Source: Actinomycetota bacterium
Lineage (GTDB): Bacteria; Actinomycetota; Actinomycetes; Nanopelagicales; Nanopelagicaceae
Assembly: GCA_009698295.1 (NCBI GenBank)
Contig: WLQO01000004.1
Span: forward strand, 1-23,484
Direction: 5' to 3'
DNA length: 23,484 nucleotides
Position numbers and translations under genes: made by a program. Under the pieces are notes generated by a model. The model searched no databases and was not told the DNA's origin. It saw only the letters and a list, made by a program, of their open reading frames with translations. Numbering within the stretch: the first letter of the stretch is position 1; each line of letters begins with the position of its first letter. Shown piece by piece: positions 14,591-23,355 of the stretch.

Positions 14591-15649
14591 ATGAAAGGAA
14601 TTCTTATTGCGGGCGCGATCGCCCTTTTCATTTCTTTATTTGGTACCCCAATTTTAATTAGAATCTTAGCTAAACGAGGTTACGGCCAGATCATTCGCGA
14701 TGATGGTCCAACTTCACACCACACCAAACGTGGCACGCCAACTATGGGCGGAGTAATTATCATCTTTGCCGCAGCGGTTGGGTATTTGTTGGCACATGCG
14801 GTTACTCGCAATTCCATAAGCGCATCAGCTCTGTTAGTAATCGGACTCATGGTGTCGCTTGGCTTTGTTGGGTTCCTGGATGACTGGCTGAAAGTCTCGC
14901 GCCAAAAATCTTTGGGACTTAGCGCCAAGCAGAAAATATTTGGTCAAGTGCTTTTTGCTGCGCTATTTGGTTATCTTGGAATTCACTTTCCAGATGGAGA
15001 AGGACTTTCCCCAATTTCGCAGAATCTTTCAACGGTGCGCGATACATCAATTGTGCTCGGAAGTATCCTTGTAATTGTCTGGGTGGTACTCATGGTCACC
15101 GCCACAAGTAATGGCGTAAATCTCACAGATGGCCTAGATGGATTAGCAACAGGCGCCGCTGTCATGACATTTATTTCTTTCATATTAATTGGCGTTTGGG
15201 AGTTTGGTCAGCGCTGTTCTGTTGCACCAAGTAGCAACTGTTACATGGTCCGAGATCCGCTCGATTTAGCTGTCTTATCTGCCGCTCTTGCAGGTGCATG
15301 TGCCGGCTTCCTTTGGTGGAATGCATCACCAGCGAAGATATTTATGGGAGATACTGGTTCGCTCGCACTAGGTGGAGCACTTGCCGGTATTGCGACTTCA
15401 TTGCGCATCGAACTTCTCTTGATTCCATTGGGTGGTTTATTTGTAATCATCAGCGCCTCAGTGATTTTGCAGGTCCTTTACTTCAAAGCAACTGGCGGCA
15501 AACGCATCTTTAAGATGGCGCCGTTACAACACCACTTTGAACTTAAAGGCTGGGGCGAAGTAACTATTGTGCTGCGCTTCTGGATCATCGCCGGACTTTG
15601 CGTAGCCGCTGGCTTAGGGCTCTTTTATGCTCAATGGGTTACTCAGTAG
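14591..15649 (+). CDS. mraY: Phospho-N-acetylmuramoyl-pentapeptide transferase MraY
   Basis: A 352-residue polytopic membrane enzyme that transfers phospho-MurNAc-pentapeptide to undecaprenyl phosphate, making lipid I on the inner face of the membrane. The family motifs are present in order: RDDGPTSHHTKRGTPTMGG, FLDDWLKVSRQKSLGLSAKQK with the aspartate pair, NGVNLTDGLDGLATG, FMGDTGSLALGG, and the C-terminal PLQHHFELKGW. About ten membrane helices are predicted and the length is typical. It starts five bases after murF, with a run of six G residues at 14575-14580 as a likely ribosome binding site, and is read from the same transcript. Confidence 0.96.
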   Translation: MKGILIAGAIALFISLFGTPILIRILAKRGYGQIIRDDGPTSHHTKRGTPTMGGVIIIFAAAVGYLLAHAVTRNSISASALLVIGLMVSLGFVGFLDDWLKVSRQKSLGLSAKQKIFGQVLFAALFGYLGIHFPDGEGLSPISQNLSTVRDTSIVLGSILVIVWVVLMVTATSNGVNLTDGLDGLATGAAVMTFISFILIGVWEFGQRCSVAPSSNCYMVRDPLDLAVLSAALAGACAGFLWWNASPAKIFMGDTGSLALGGALAGIATSLRIELLLIPLGGLFVIISASVILQVLYFKATGGKRIFKMAPLQHHFELKGWGEVTIVLRFWIIAGLCVAAGLGLFYAQWVTQ

Positions 15650-15661
15650 GCCTGGTGCGCT

Positions 15662-17047
15662 ATGGCCAATAGATTTTCTGAGAAGCGAGTTCTGATACTG
15701 GGAGCAGGGGTCACCGGTTTAGCGGTGGCGCGCTCACTTGCAAAACGTGGCGCACAAATTTCACTTGCTGATGATCTAGTTTCGGATGTATCAGATTTCA
15801 AAGTTGCTCCTTGTAGTTCATATAACGCCGCAAATTTTGATCTGCTCTTAGTCTCACCCGGATGGAAGCCCGAACATCCTTTAATTATTGAAGCGCAAAA
15901 TTCTGGTGTGGAATTATTAAATGAGGTTGATCTGGCATGGCAACTTCGTGCCGAGTTGGTTCCAAGCCAACGTTGGATTGCGCTCACCGGTACCAATGGA
16001 AAAACAACTACAGTTGAGATGGTCGCGGCGATGTTACGTGAAGGCGGAATTTCGGCAGTTGCCTGCGGAAATGTCGGCACCACGGTCATTGAAAGCGTAG
16101 AAAGTCCTGAAAAATATGACGTACTTGTACTAGAGCTTTCATCTTTCCAATTACATTGGATGCGCGAGGCCACATTTGTTGCAGCAGCAATATTGAATAT
16201 CGCACAGGATCACGTTGATTGGCATGGTGGCTTTAATCAGTATGCCGAAGCGAAAATGGCAATTTTGGATCGTGCTAGTACTGGTATTTTTAATGGCGAT
16301 GATTCTGAAGTCGTAGCCAGATCTGCTAATTGGCAAGGGCGAAAAGTATTTTTCTCACTTGATACACCTGGACCAGGAGAGATAGGAGTTGTCGAAGAGC
16401 TACTCGTTGATCGGGCATTTGTCAGCGATCCACAAGAAGCAGCGATGATTGCAGAAGTTATAGATGTAGTTCCTACCGTTCCCCATAACGTTGCCAACGC
16501 TCTAGCCGCGGCTGGATTAGCGCGCGCAATTGGCATCTCGCATGAATCGATCCGCCAGGCTCTGCAGAATTTCAAACTCGGTCGCCATCGGATAGAGAAG
16601 GTCTTAACCAAAGATGGCATCGATTGGATCGATGACTCCAAAGCAACCAATCCGCATGCTGCTGCGGCATCTTTAATGTCGACCATGTCAGCGATCTGGA
16701 TTGCTGGTGGTTTGGCAAAGGGCGCTGAAATGGCTGAGTTAATTACCAGATGCAAATCTCGAATTAAAGTCGCGATACTAATCGGCGCCGATCGTGAATT
16801 AATCGCTGCGCAATTGCGGATGCAGGCACCGAGCGTTGAAATTGTTTATATAGACGCACCTGTGTCATATAAAAAAGGTGGCTCAGATAATTCTTTGATG
16901 GAAGCGGCAGTAAACGCAGCGAAAGAGCGCGCCGTAAAAGGCGACACAGTCCTGCTCGCGCCATCGTGTGCATCAATGGATCAATTCCTTTCATATGCCG
17001 ACCGCGGCAATAGATTTGCCGAAGCAGTCTTAAAGGAGAATGCATGA
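15662..17047 (+). CDS. murD: UDP-MurNAc-L-alanine D-glutamate ligase MurD
   Basis: A 461-residue Mur ligase that adds D-glutamate to UDP-MurNAc-L-alanine in the cytoplasm. An N-terminal nucleotide-sugar-binding fold (VLILGAGVTGLAVARSLAKRGA) precedes the ATP loop GTNGKTTT (110-117). LELSSFQLHW and NIAQDHVDWHG are diagnostic of MurD, and the C-terminal domain contains DDSKATNPHAA. It follows mraY after 12 bases with only a weak ribosome binding site, so it probably depends on coupling to mraY. Its stop overlaps ftsW as ATGA. Confidence 0.95.
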   Translation: MANRFSEKRVLILGAGVTGLAVARSLAKRGAQISLADDLVSDVSDFKVAPCSSYNAANFDLLLVSPGWKPEHPLIIEAQNSGVELLNEVDLAWQLRAELVPSQRWIALTGTNGKTTTVEMVAAMLREGGISAVACGNVGTTVIESVESPEKYDVLVLELSSFQLHWMREATFVAAAILNIAQDHVDWHGGFNQYAEAKMAILDRASTGIFNGDDSEVVARSANWQGRKVFFSLDTPGPGEIGVVEELLVDRAFVSDPQEAAMIAEVIDVVPTVPHNVANALAAAGLARAIGISHESIRQALQNFKLGRHRIEKVLTKDGIDWIDDSKATNPHAAAASLMSTMSAIWIAGGLAKGAEMAELITRCKSRIKVAILIGADRELIAAQLRMQAPSVEIVYIDAPVSYKKGGSDNSLMEAAVNAAKERAVKGDTVLLAPSCASMDQFLSYADRGNRFAEAVLKENA

Positions 17048-18222
17048 GTACGACTAGCCAAAAGTTTCTAGCCAAACCAGTTAATAACTTCTATATTTTG
17101 GCCATCAGCGCTCTGGCATTGTCGCTAATCGGACTGGTAATGGTTTTTTCGGCCTCTTCCATTCATGCAATTGATACCAAAGGTAACGCCGTTGCTATTG
17201 TCTTGCGTCAATTAGCCTTCTTTGTAATTTCCATTCCGGTTGCTATTTACCTCTCGCAACGATCTTTAAATCAATGGCGATTGCTCGCCCGATTTGGCTT
17301 ACTAATTTCTGCAATTATCTTGATGGTTCTGCAAATTCCCGGCGTAGGCAAGACCGTAAATGGAAATACCAACTGGATTGCTCTTCCCTTTGTGGATATT
17401 CAACCTAGCGAATTGGCAAAATTCCTATTGATTCTTTGGGCAAGTTTTATGTTGGCCAATAAAGAGCGAAACGGGAAAACGCGTATCAATGTCTTTCTGC
17501 TAATTGGCCCTGGTTTTGGCTTCATCATGTTGCTCGTAATGCTCGGTCACGATCTAGGTACAACATGTGTGATCGCTGCGATTCTTGGCGGCTTACTCTT
17601 TGTCTCAGGAATTGAATTGCGAATACTTGGTTCATTAGTTGCAGTTGGCGCAGTTGCGCTTGCGGGTCTTATTGCAACTGCTGGTTATCGAGCCGCGCGC
17701 TTCTTGGTTGTCCTTGATCCCTTTGCAGTTGAAGATTACAAGAATGCGGGCTGGCAACCAGCACATAGTTTGTTGGGATTGGCTAGCGGTGGAATCTTCG
17801 GAGTTGGTCTCGGTGGCAGTCGGCAAAAGTGGGGCAATCTTGCAGAAGCGCATACAGATTTTATCTTTGCAGTAATTGGTGAAGAGCTAGGACTACTGGG
17901 AACCCTCGCTGTGCTGGCCTTGCTCGCTGCTTTAATTTTCTCTATCTTTAAAATTTCACTTCGGTGCGCAGACCCTATGTCGCGTTATGTTGGTGCCGGT
18001 ATTGGAAGCTGGATTGCAGTGCAAACAATTCTTAATGTTGGTTCTGCCACCAGCGTGCTACCAGTTGTCGGTGTGACTCTTCCCTTTGTTTCATATGGGG
18101 GTTCGGCCCTGATTTCGCTCTATATCGGCCTGGGATATGTATTTGGTAGCGCACTTCGAGATCCGGAAGTGAAAGGCGAATTACAAAGAGCGATTGAACG
18201 GCGTAGATTACGCACATCATGA
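17044..18222 (+). CDS. ftsW: Septal peptidoglycan polymerase FtsW (SEDS family)
   Basis: A 392-residue SEDS-family glycosyltransferase with about ten membrane helices that polymerises lipid II at the septum together with FtsI. Key motifs are visible: PSELAK at 121-126, GNLAEAHTDFIFAVIGEELG in the large extracellular loop with the likely catalytic aspartate D272, and LPFVSYGGSALI near the C-terminus. A RodA identity is possible by sequence alone, but the place between murD and murG in a division cluster favours FtsW. Start and stop both overlap neighbours by ATGA, with GGAG at 17035-17038 as ribosome binding site. Confidence 0.94.
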   Translation: MSTTSQKFLAKPVNNFYILAISALALSLIGLVMVFSASSIHAIDTKGNAVAIVLRQLAFFVISIPVAIYLSQRSLNQWRLLARFGLLISAIILMVLQIPGVGKTVNGNTNWIALPFVDIQPSELAKFLLILWASFMLANKERNGKTRINVFLLIGPGFGFIMLLVMLGHDLGTTCVIAAILGGLLFVSGIELRILGSLVAVGAVALAGLIATAGYRAARFLVVLDPFAVEDYKNAGWQPAHSLLGLASGGIFGVGLGGSRQKWGNLAEAHTDFIFAVIGEELGLLGTLAVLALLAALIFSIFKISLRCADPMSRYVGAGIGSWIAVQTILNVGSATSVLPVVGVTLPFVSYGGSALISLYIGLGYVFGSALRDPEVKGELQRAIERRRLRTS

Positions 18223-19301
18223 AAATTATTTTTGCGGGTGGAGGAACTGCAGGACATATAGAACCTGCGCTTTCGATCGCTCGCCTTTGGCAAGGGCTGC
18301 ACCCGAAAGATTCTTTGGAGTTTTTAGGAACGGCAAAAGGCTTAGAAAACCAATTAGTCCCAGCAGCTGGCTTTAAATTGCATCAAATACCAAAAGTTTC
18401 CGTGCCTCGAAAGTTAACTCCTTCACTCATTGCTCTGCCATTTACTCTTTTGCGGGCATTTAGCGCATCCCGCAAAATTCTGAAAGATGCAGATCTATTA
18501 ATTGGCTTCGGCGGATATGTTTCTGCTCCTGCCTATCTCGCTGCCAAGTCGCTACGAACACCATTTGTTGTTCATGAAGCAAATGCCAAGCCCGGCTTTG
18601 CTAATCGCTTGGGCGCACGTATGACGCCGTATTCAGCGGTTGCACAAGCGATCGAAAAGGGTTCGCTAAGCAAAGCCCTCATTACAGGGATCCCACTGCG
18701 TCCTGATGTTGCTAAAGCTTATAGCGATGCCAGTTCTGATTGGGATAGAGCCCGCGCCGCAGCAAAATCTGCACTTGGTTTCTCCCCAACGGCGACGTTA
18801 ACTCTCGCCTTCTTTGGATCACAGGGTTCGGTCGCCCTCAACGCCGTAATTGAAAATTCCTTACCAACCCTGCTCTCCAATGGCAGCCAGCTTCTACACG
18901 CGGTCGGCAAATTAAATGCACTGCCCAAAGATCAAGAGCGATATAAATCAACCGCTTATATTGAGGATATGGCAACGGCTTATCTCGCAGCAGATTTGAT
19001 AATTAGTCGCAGCGGTGCGATCTCTTGCTCGGAGATAAACGCTTTAGGAAGATATTCCCTCTTCATTCCATTGCCGATCGGAAATGGCGAACAACGCTTT
19101 AACGCTAGCCAAATAATTGCGCAAGGGCGTGGTGAAATAATTGACCAAGCGCTTTTCTCTGCAGCTTGGTTAGCAAGCAATTTCAATCGCTTATTAATTA
19201 AGTCTTCGGCATCGCCCATCGCTGGTTCAGATATCGATTTAAGGGCGAGCGAAAAGATAGTTAATTTCATGGATTTTGGGCTAACTGGAGCGCGTAAATG
19301 A
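18219..19301 (+). CDS. murG: Lipid II synthase MurG (GlcNAc transferase)
   Basis: A 360-residue GT28-family glycosyltransferase. It adds GlcNAc from UDP-GlcNAc to lipid I, giving lipid II on the cytoplasmic side of the membrane. The N-terminal phosphate-binding loop is GGGTAGHIEPAL (7-18), with A instead of the second G of the usual GGTGGH, a variant I recall as common in Actinobacteria. A membrane-docking region and GFGGYVSAPAYLAAK follow. The second domain has FGSQGS and the UDP-GlcNAc-binding ISRSGAISCSEINALGR, with an EQRFNA motif after it. It overlaps ftsW and murC by ATGA. There is no separate ribosome binding site of note. Confidence 0.94.
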   Translation: MKIIFAGGGTAGHIEPALSIARLWQGLHPKDSLEFLGTAKGLENQLVPAAGFKLHQIPKVSVPRKLTPSLIALPFTLLRAFSASRKILKDADLLIGFGGYVSAPAYLAAKSLRTPFVVHEANAKPGFANRLGARMTPYSAVAQAIEKGSLSKALITGIPLRPDVAKAYSDASSDWDRARAAAKSALGFSPTATLTLAFFGSQGSVALNAVIENSLPTLLSNGSQLLHAVGKLNALPKDQERYKSTAYIEDMATAYLAADLIISRSGAISCSEINALGRYSLFIPLPIGNGEQRFNASQIIAQGRGEIIDQALFSAAWLASNFNRLLIKSSASPIAGSDIDLRASEKIVNFMDFGLTGARK

Positions 19302-20686
19302 TGGCTAAAGAATTAAGTAATTGGCAGGGTAAGCGCCTACATTTTATTGGCATTGGTGGCGCTGGAATGAGTGGCTTGGCGCGAATTGCACTTTCGCATG
19401 GGATTACAGTTTCTGGATCAGATGCAAAAGATTCCACAGTATTGAGCGCACTTGGTGCACTCGGCGCAGAAGTACACGCTTCGCATTTAGCGCAGCAAGT
19501 AAATGGTGCAGATTTCGTCATTTTCTCAACTGCCATAAATCAGAACAATGTCGAATTAATTCGCGCCCACGAATTGAAATTGCCAATTCTAACTAGGGCA
19601 CAGGCGCTAGCTACACTTATGTCGAATTCGCGAAGTATTGCGGTGGCCGGAACACACGGCAAGACCACCACTTCTTCGATGCTCACGGTGGCGCTTCAAG
19701 CATGTGGCCTAGATCCTTCATTTGCAATCGGTGGCACTTTAACTTCATCTGGATCTAACGCCCATCGCGGAACTGGCGAACTCTTTGTGGCCGAAGCCGA
19801 TGAATCTGATGGATCTTTTATTGAATATCGACCATTCGCGGCGATCGTAACCAATGTCGAGCATGATCATGTGGACTACTTCGCAACCGAAGCAGATGTC
19901 ACTCAAGCCTTTGCTGATTTCGCCGCCACGATTGCAAAGGATGGCTACCTGATTTATTGCGCAGATGATTCAGGTTCTGCCCACTTGGCGAGTTCAGTCG
20001 CGGATTTAAAGTTGATTTCATACGGCACAAGCGTAGGGGCTGATTTATTTATCGACTCAATTAATTTACTGCCGTTGGGATCAACCGCGCGCATTCTTTG
20101 GAAGGGTCGCGCAATCGGTAACTTGTCACTGCAGGTCCCGGGTCTTCATAACGTCTTAAACGCTGGTGCAGCACTAGCCATGGGGCTAACTCTTGGGGCA
20201 CCTGCCGCTGAAATGTTAACGGGGCTGGCGAGTTTTCATGGGACTGGACGACGTTTTGAGTTAAAGGCAACTATCCACGGCATCCGAATTGTCGATGACT
20301 ATGGACATCACCCAACTGAAATTCAAGTGACTTTATCTGCTGCAAAGCGATACGCCGGAGATGGACGGTTAATTGTTATTTTCCAACCGCATCGCTATTC
20401 AAGAACTAAAGCTTTCATGAGTGAATTTGCCAAAGCACTGAGCACCGCTGATGAAGTTGTCCTATTGGAAGTTTATGCCGCAAGTGAAGTACCAATACCA
20501 GGAATAACTTCCGAAACTATTGTGGAACAGATGAGCAATGGCCACTTTATTCCCAACTTTTTAGAGGCATCTGAATGGGTAATTGCTCAAGCAAAACCAG
20601 GTGATGTGATTCTGACTCTCGGAGCAGGCGATGTAAATTCCCTTGCCTCAATAATTAGCGATGGCTTGGCGCGGCGATTTAATTAA
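19298..20686 (+). CDS. murC: UDP-MurNAc L-alanine ligase MurC
   Basis: A 462-residue Mur ligase that adds L-alanine to UDP-MurNAc, the first peptide step. The N-terminal Rossmann domain begins HFIGIGGAGMSGLARI, the ATP loop is GTHGKTTT (118-125), and VAEADESDGSFIEY plus NVEHDHVDYF are MurC-specific. The C-terminal domain carries DDYGHHPTEI and FQPHRYSRT. The start overlaps the murG stop as ATGATG, so either of two adjacent ATG codons could be used. Its TAA stop shares one base with the ftsQ ATG (TAATG). Confidence 0.95.
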   Translation: MMAKELSNWQGKRLHFIGIGGAGMSGLARIALSHGITVSGSDAKDSTVLSALGALGAEVHASHLAQQVNGADFVIFSTAINQNNVELIRAHELKLPILTRAQALATLMSNSRSIAVAGTHGKTTTSSMLTVALQACGLDPSFAIGGTLTSSGSNAHRGTGELFVAEADESDGSFIEYRPFAAIVTNVEHDHVDYFATEADVTQAFADFAATIAKDGYLIYCADDSGSAHLASSVADLKLISYGTSVGADLFIDSINLLPLGSTARILWKGRAIGNLSLQVPGLHNVLNAGAALAMGLTLGAPAAEMLTGLASFHGTGRRFELKATIHGIRIVDDYGHHPTEIQVTLSAAKRYAGDGRLIVIFQPHRYSRTKAFMSEFAKALSTADEVVLLEVYAASEVPIPGITSETIVEQMSNGHFIPNFLEASEWVIAQAKPGDVILTLGAGDVNSLASIISDGLARRFN

Positions 20687-21387
20687 TGAAACTTGCGCTG
20701 CAAATGAAACGACGAAAAGCGGTTCTTGCTATCTCCTTTACTTTAATGTTTTTCGGAGCTGGCTCTTACTTGCTCGGTTGGTCCTCATTGCTGACTGTAA
20801 AACAAATTGAAATAACTGGATCACCAACCGCAGCGTCGGAGAAAGAAGTTGCAAAGAGTTTAAATCTGGCACAGGGAGAGAAATTAGCGCGTGTAGATCC
20901 CAGGGCGCTCTCGCATCGATTGAAAGCAACGAACTGGATTGAATCAGCTGATATCTCTCGTAACTGGCTAAATGGCAAAGTCACTATCGCTTTACATCCA
21001 AGAGTCCCAGTTGCACTTTATGCAGAGCCGGGTAAACCTCAAGTGGCACTTGATGCTTCGGGAGCGATTTTTAATCTGCCCGGATCGCTTCCATCTGGTC
21101 TTGCAAATGTCAGTGCAACATCTATAGCAAGTGGCTTAACCGCGATCAAAGTATTTACTGAAATGGATAAAGAATTTAGCGCTGGAATTGATCTTCTGAC
21201 TGCGACATCTTCGACGAAACTGACCGTTGATGGAAAATTTAATAGCCATAGACTTCGAATTATTTGGGGCGACGGCGAGGACACATCGTTGAAGATAAAA
21301 GTCATCAACGCCCTGCTAGAACTTCCGGAGAATAAATCGATTCGCTTGATCGATGTAACAGCTCCACATGCACCCATAGTCAGGTAA
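20686..21387 (+). CDS. ftsQ: Cell division protein FtsQ
   Basis: A 233-residue bitopic protein: a short basic cytoplasmic N-terminus (MKLALQMKRRK), one membrane helix (about 12-31), a POTRA domain starting at VKQIEITGSPTAASEKEV (38-55) and the FtsQ beta domain with PRVPVALYAE. It links early and late divisome proteins and, with FtsL and the FtsB-type partner, holds FtsW-FtsI until activation. It overlaps the murC stop by one base, favouring coupled translation. It is the last gene of the tightly packed block; the next gene, ftsZ, is 138 bp away. Confidence 0.93.
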   Translation: MKLALQMKRRKAVLAISFTLMFFGAGSYLLGWSSLLTVKQIEITGSPTAASEKEVAKSLNLAQGEKLARVDPRALSHRLKATNWIESADISRNWLNGKVTIALHPRVPVALYAEPGKPQVALDASGAIFNLPGSLPSGLANVSATSIASGLTAIKVFTEMDKEFSAGIDLLTATSSTKLTVDGKFNSHRLRIIWGDGEDTSLKIKVINALLELPENKSIRLIDVTAPHAPIVR

Positions 21388-21525
21388 AAATTCGGTAAGA
21401 AATTAGTAAGTAAATAGTTTGCGTCGGTCTTTGCTTTCGCACGCTTGACGCCTTACGTTGCCGTCATCAAAGAGAGTAGAAATGTAATTCTCAAGTTGAG
21501 GTTTACAGTTCTAAAGGAGGAACTT
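21388..21525 (+). promoter_or_regulatory. ftsQ-ftsZ intergenic region with probable ftsZ promoter
   Basis: This 138-bp gap is the longest after rsmH, and no gene is seen in it. Promoter-like hexamers include TTGACG (21445-21450) and TTGCCG (21458-21463) with TGTAAT (21483-21488) 19 bases after the latter; none is a strong match. An 11-base palindrome, CTCAA-G-TTGAG (21490-21500), precedes the Shine-Dalgarno. GCGTC (21421-21425) could pair with GACGC (21447-21451), but there is no T-run, so no terminator is called. Separate ftsZ promoters in this position are known in other Actinobacteria. Confidence 0.4.
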
Positions 21526-22656
21526 GTGGCTGCACCACAGAATTATTTAGCTGTCATCAAAGTAGTTGGAATTGGTGGTGGTGGAGTTAACGCAATCAAT
21601 CGCATGATTGATGTTGGATTAAAAGGCGTTGAGTTCATTGCAATTAATACTGATGCACAACATCTTTTGATGAGTGATGCCGATGTGAAATTAGATATCG
21701 GACGTGCATCTACTAAAGGTCTCGGTGCAGGTGCAGCTCCTGAAAAAGGAAGACAAGCAGCGATCGATCACACAGAAGATATTGAAGAAATTTTACGCGG
21801 TGCAGATATGGTATTTGTTACCGCTGGTGAAGGCGGCGGTACCGGAACAGGTGGCGCACCAATCGTTGCAAAGATTGCGCGCGATCTAGGCGCGCTAACA
21901 ATTGGCGTTGTTACACGACCATTCTCATTTGAAGGAAAGATTCGCTCATCTCAAGCAGATGAAGGTATCGAACTCTTGCGTGCAGAAGTTGATACTTTAA
22001 TTGTTATTCCAAACGATCGCTTACTTGCAATTTCAGATCGAAATATAACTGCAGTCGATGCTTTTAAAACAGCAGATCAAGTATTGCTCTCTGGTGTTCA
22101 AGGAATCACAGAAATAATTACACAGCCAGGACTTATTAATCTGGACTTTGCTGATGTGAAGACAGTGATGACTGATGCGGGATCAGCGCTGATGGGAATT
22201 GGTTCTGCGCGCGGAGAGAACCGAGCAACTCGCGCCGCTGAGTTAGCAATTTCTAGCCCACTTCTTGAAGCATCAATCGATGGAGCGATGGGAGTTCTTC
22301 TCTCAGTTGCTGGTGGATCTGATCTTGGACTATTCGAAATAAATGAAGCTTGCGAACTCGTGCAAGCGGCAGCTCATCCAAATGCGCGAATTATCTTCGG
22401 TACAACAATTGATGATGCGCTGGGTGATGAAGTTCGAGTAACTGTGATCGCAGCAGGTTTCGACGGCGGTCAACCTAAGAAAGTTTCGATGCCAGTAATA
22501 GATGCCTCAGCTTTGAGCGGTGTTGCTGACCCGATTCCATCTAATGATCCAATTTCAGTCGCCTTAGATCTTGATAACTCATCATCACGTAAGCGAGTAA
22601 CTTTCGAAGATCTTGTTGCAGAAGATGAGATCGACGTTCCTGATTTTATGAAGTAA
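21526..22656 (+). CDS. ftsZ: Cell division GTPase FtsZ
   Basis: A 376-residue tubulin homologue that polymerises into the division ring. GIGGGGVNAINRM (16-28) begins the GTP-binding domain, the tubulin signature GGGTGTGG is at 103-110, and the T7-loop region NLDFADVKTVMTDAG is present with its catalytic aspartates. After a short linker the protein ends EDEIDVPDFMK, the conserved C-terminal peptide that binds anchors such as SepF. The GTG start at 21526 is fixed by a near-ideal AAAGGAGG (21513-21520) five bases ahead and by the conserved APQNYLAVIKVVG beginning. A longer in-frame opening from a TTG at 21445 would include the promoter and ribosome binding site and is rejected. No ftsA lies upstream, as expected for Actinobacteria. 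Confidence 0.97.
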   Translation: MAAPQNYLAVIKVVGIGGGGVNAINRMIDVGLKGVEFIAINTDAQHLLMSDADVKLDIGRASTKGLGAGAAPEKGRQAAIDHTEDIEEILRGADMVFVTAGEGGGTGTGGAPIVAKIARDLGALTIGVVTRPFSFEGKIRSSQADEGIELLRAEVDTLIVIPNDRLLAISDRNITAVDAFKTADQVLLSGVQGITEIITQPGLINLDFADVKTVMTDAGSALMGIGSARGENRATRAAELAISSPLLEASIDGAMGVLLSVAGGSDLGLFEINEACELVQAAAHPNARIIFGTTIDDALGDEVRVTVIAAGFDGGQPKKVSMPVIDASALSGVADPIPSNDPISVALDLDNSSSRKRVTFEDLVAEDEIDVPDFMK

Positions 22657-22689
22657 TAGTGGCCCACTCCATCTGCGAGTGAGTTTGCG

Positions 22690-23355
22690 ATGCTTACTAT
22701 ATTTACAAATCGCCTCGGCGGAATCAGCCAAGGGGTTTACGGATCTCTAAATTTGGGCGATCACGTTGGCGATCTTGCGGCAGATGTATTGCGAAACCGC
22801 GAGTTGATCTCTGATTTATATGGTCCAGTGCAATTTATGAACCAAGTTCATGGTAATCGAATTGCAATCATTGAGAGCGTTACGGATGAGCAACCCACTG
22901 CCGATGCCTTGGTGACTGGAATACCTGGCATCACCTTGGCGGTCATGGTCGCTGACTGCATTCCGCTGCTATTAACTTCACAGCAAGTTGTTGCTGCAGT
23001 CCATGTAGGACGCCGTGGCTTGGTAAATCAAGTGGCGATCAAGACGATCGAACTCATGCGCGAAATGGGTGGGAAAGATATTGCTGCGAGTATTGGACCA
23101 GCCATCTGCGGTAAATGTTATGAAGTATCTGCAGATATTCACAACGAGGTTATCTCACAATTTCCTTTAGCAGATTCGCGGACTATTTCTGGCTCACTTG
23201 CCTTAGATTTACCAAAAGCGCTTTATAGCGAGTTGCAAGGTGTGGGGATCGTGGAAATTTCTAATGTAAGCCAGTGCACCGTAGAAGATGGCGATCTATT
23301 TTCTTATCGCCGCGATGGCGTAACCGGGCGACAAACTGGTTTAGTCAGCCTATGA
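22690..23355 (+). CDS. pgeF: Laccase-domain (YfiH) protein, purine nucleoside phosphorylase type
   Basis: A 221-residue protein of the YfiH/DUF152 family with the three zinc-ligand motifs: NQVHG (H54), ADCIPLL (C90) and VHVGRRG (H105), followed by SIGPAICGKCYEV. The family was first called multicopper polyphenol oxidase; members were later shown to act as zinc-dependent purine nucleoside phosphorylase/adenosine deaminase enzymes, and E. coli PgeF as correcting wrongly built peptidoglycan precursors. The position after ftsZ and before yggS is classic for Actinobacteria. The usual VHAGWRG reads VHVGRRG here, with the histidine kept. A small hairpin (22665-22681) lies just ahead of the start. 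The stop overlaps yggS as ATGA. Confidence 0.9.
   Translation: MLTIFTNRLGGISQGVYGSLNLGDHVGDLAADVLRNRELISDLYGPVQFMNQVHGNRIAIIESVTDEQPTADALVTGIPGITLAVMVADCIPLLLTSQQVVAAVHVGRRGLVNQVAIKTIELMREMGGKDIAASIGPAICGKCYEVSADIHNEVISQFPLADSRTISGSLALDLPKALYSELQGVGIVEISNVSQCTVEDGDLFSYRRDGVTGRQTGLVSL

Noticed and set aside
21445..21525. Upstream extension of ftsZ from a TTG at 21445
   Set aside because: The extension covers the promoter-like region and the perfect AAAGGAGG at 21513-21520, and conserved FtsZ sequence begins only after GTG 21526.
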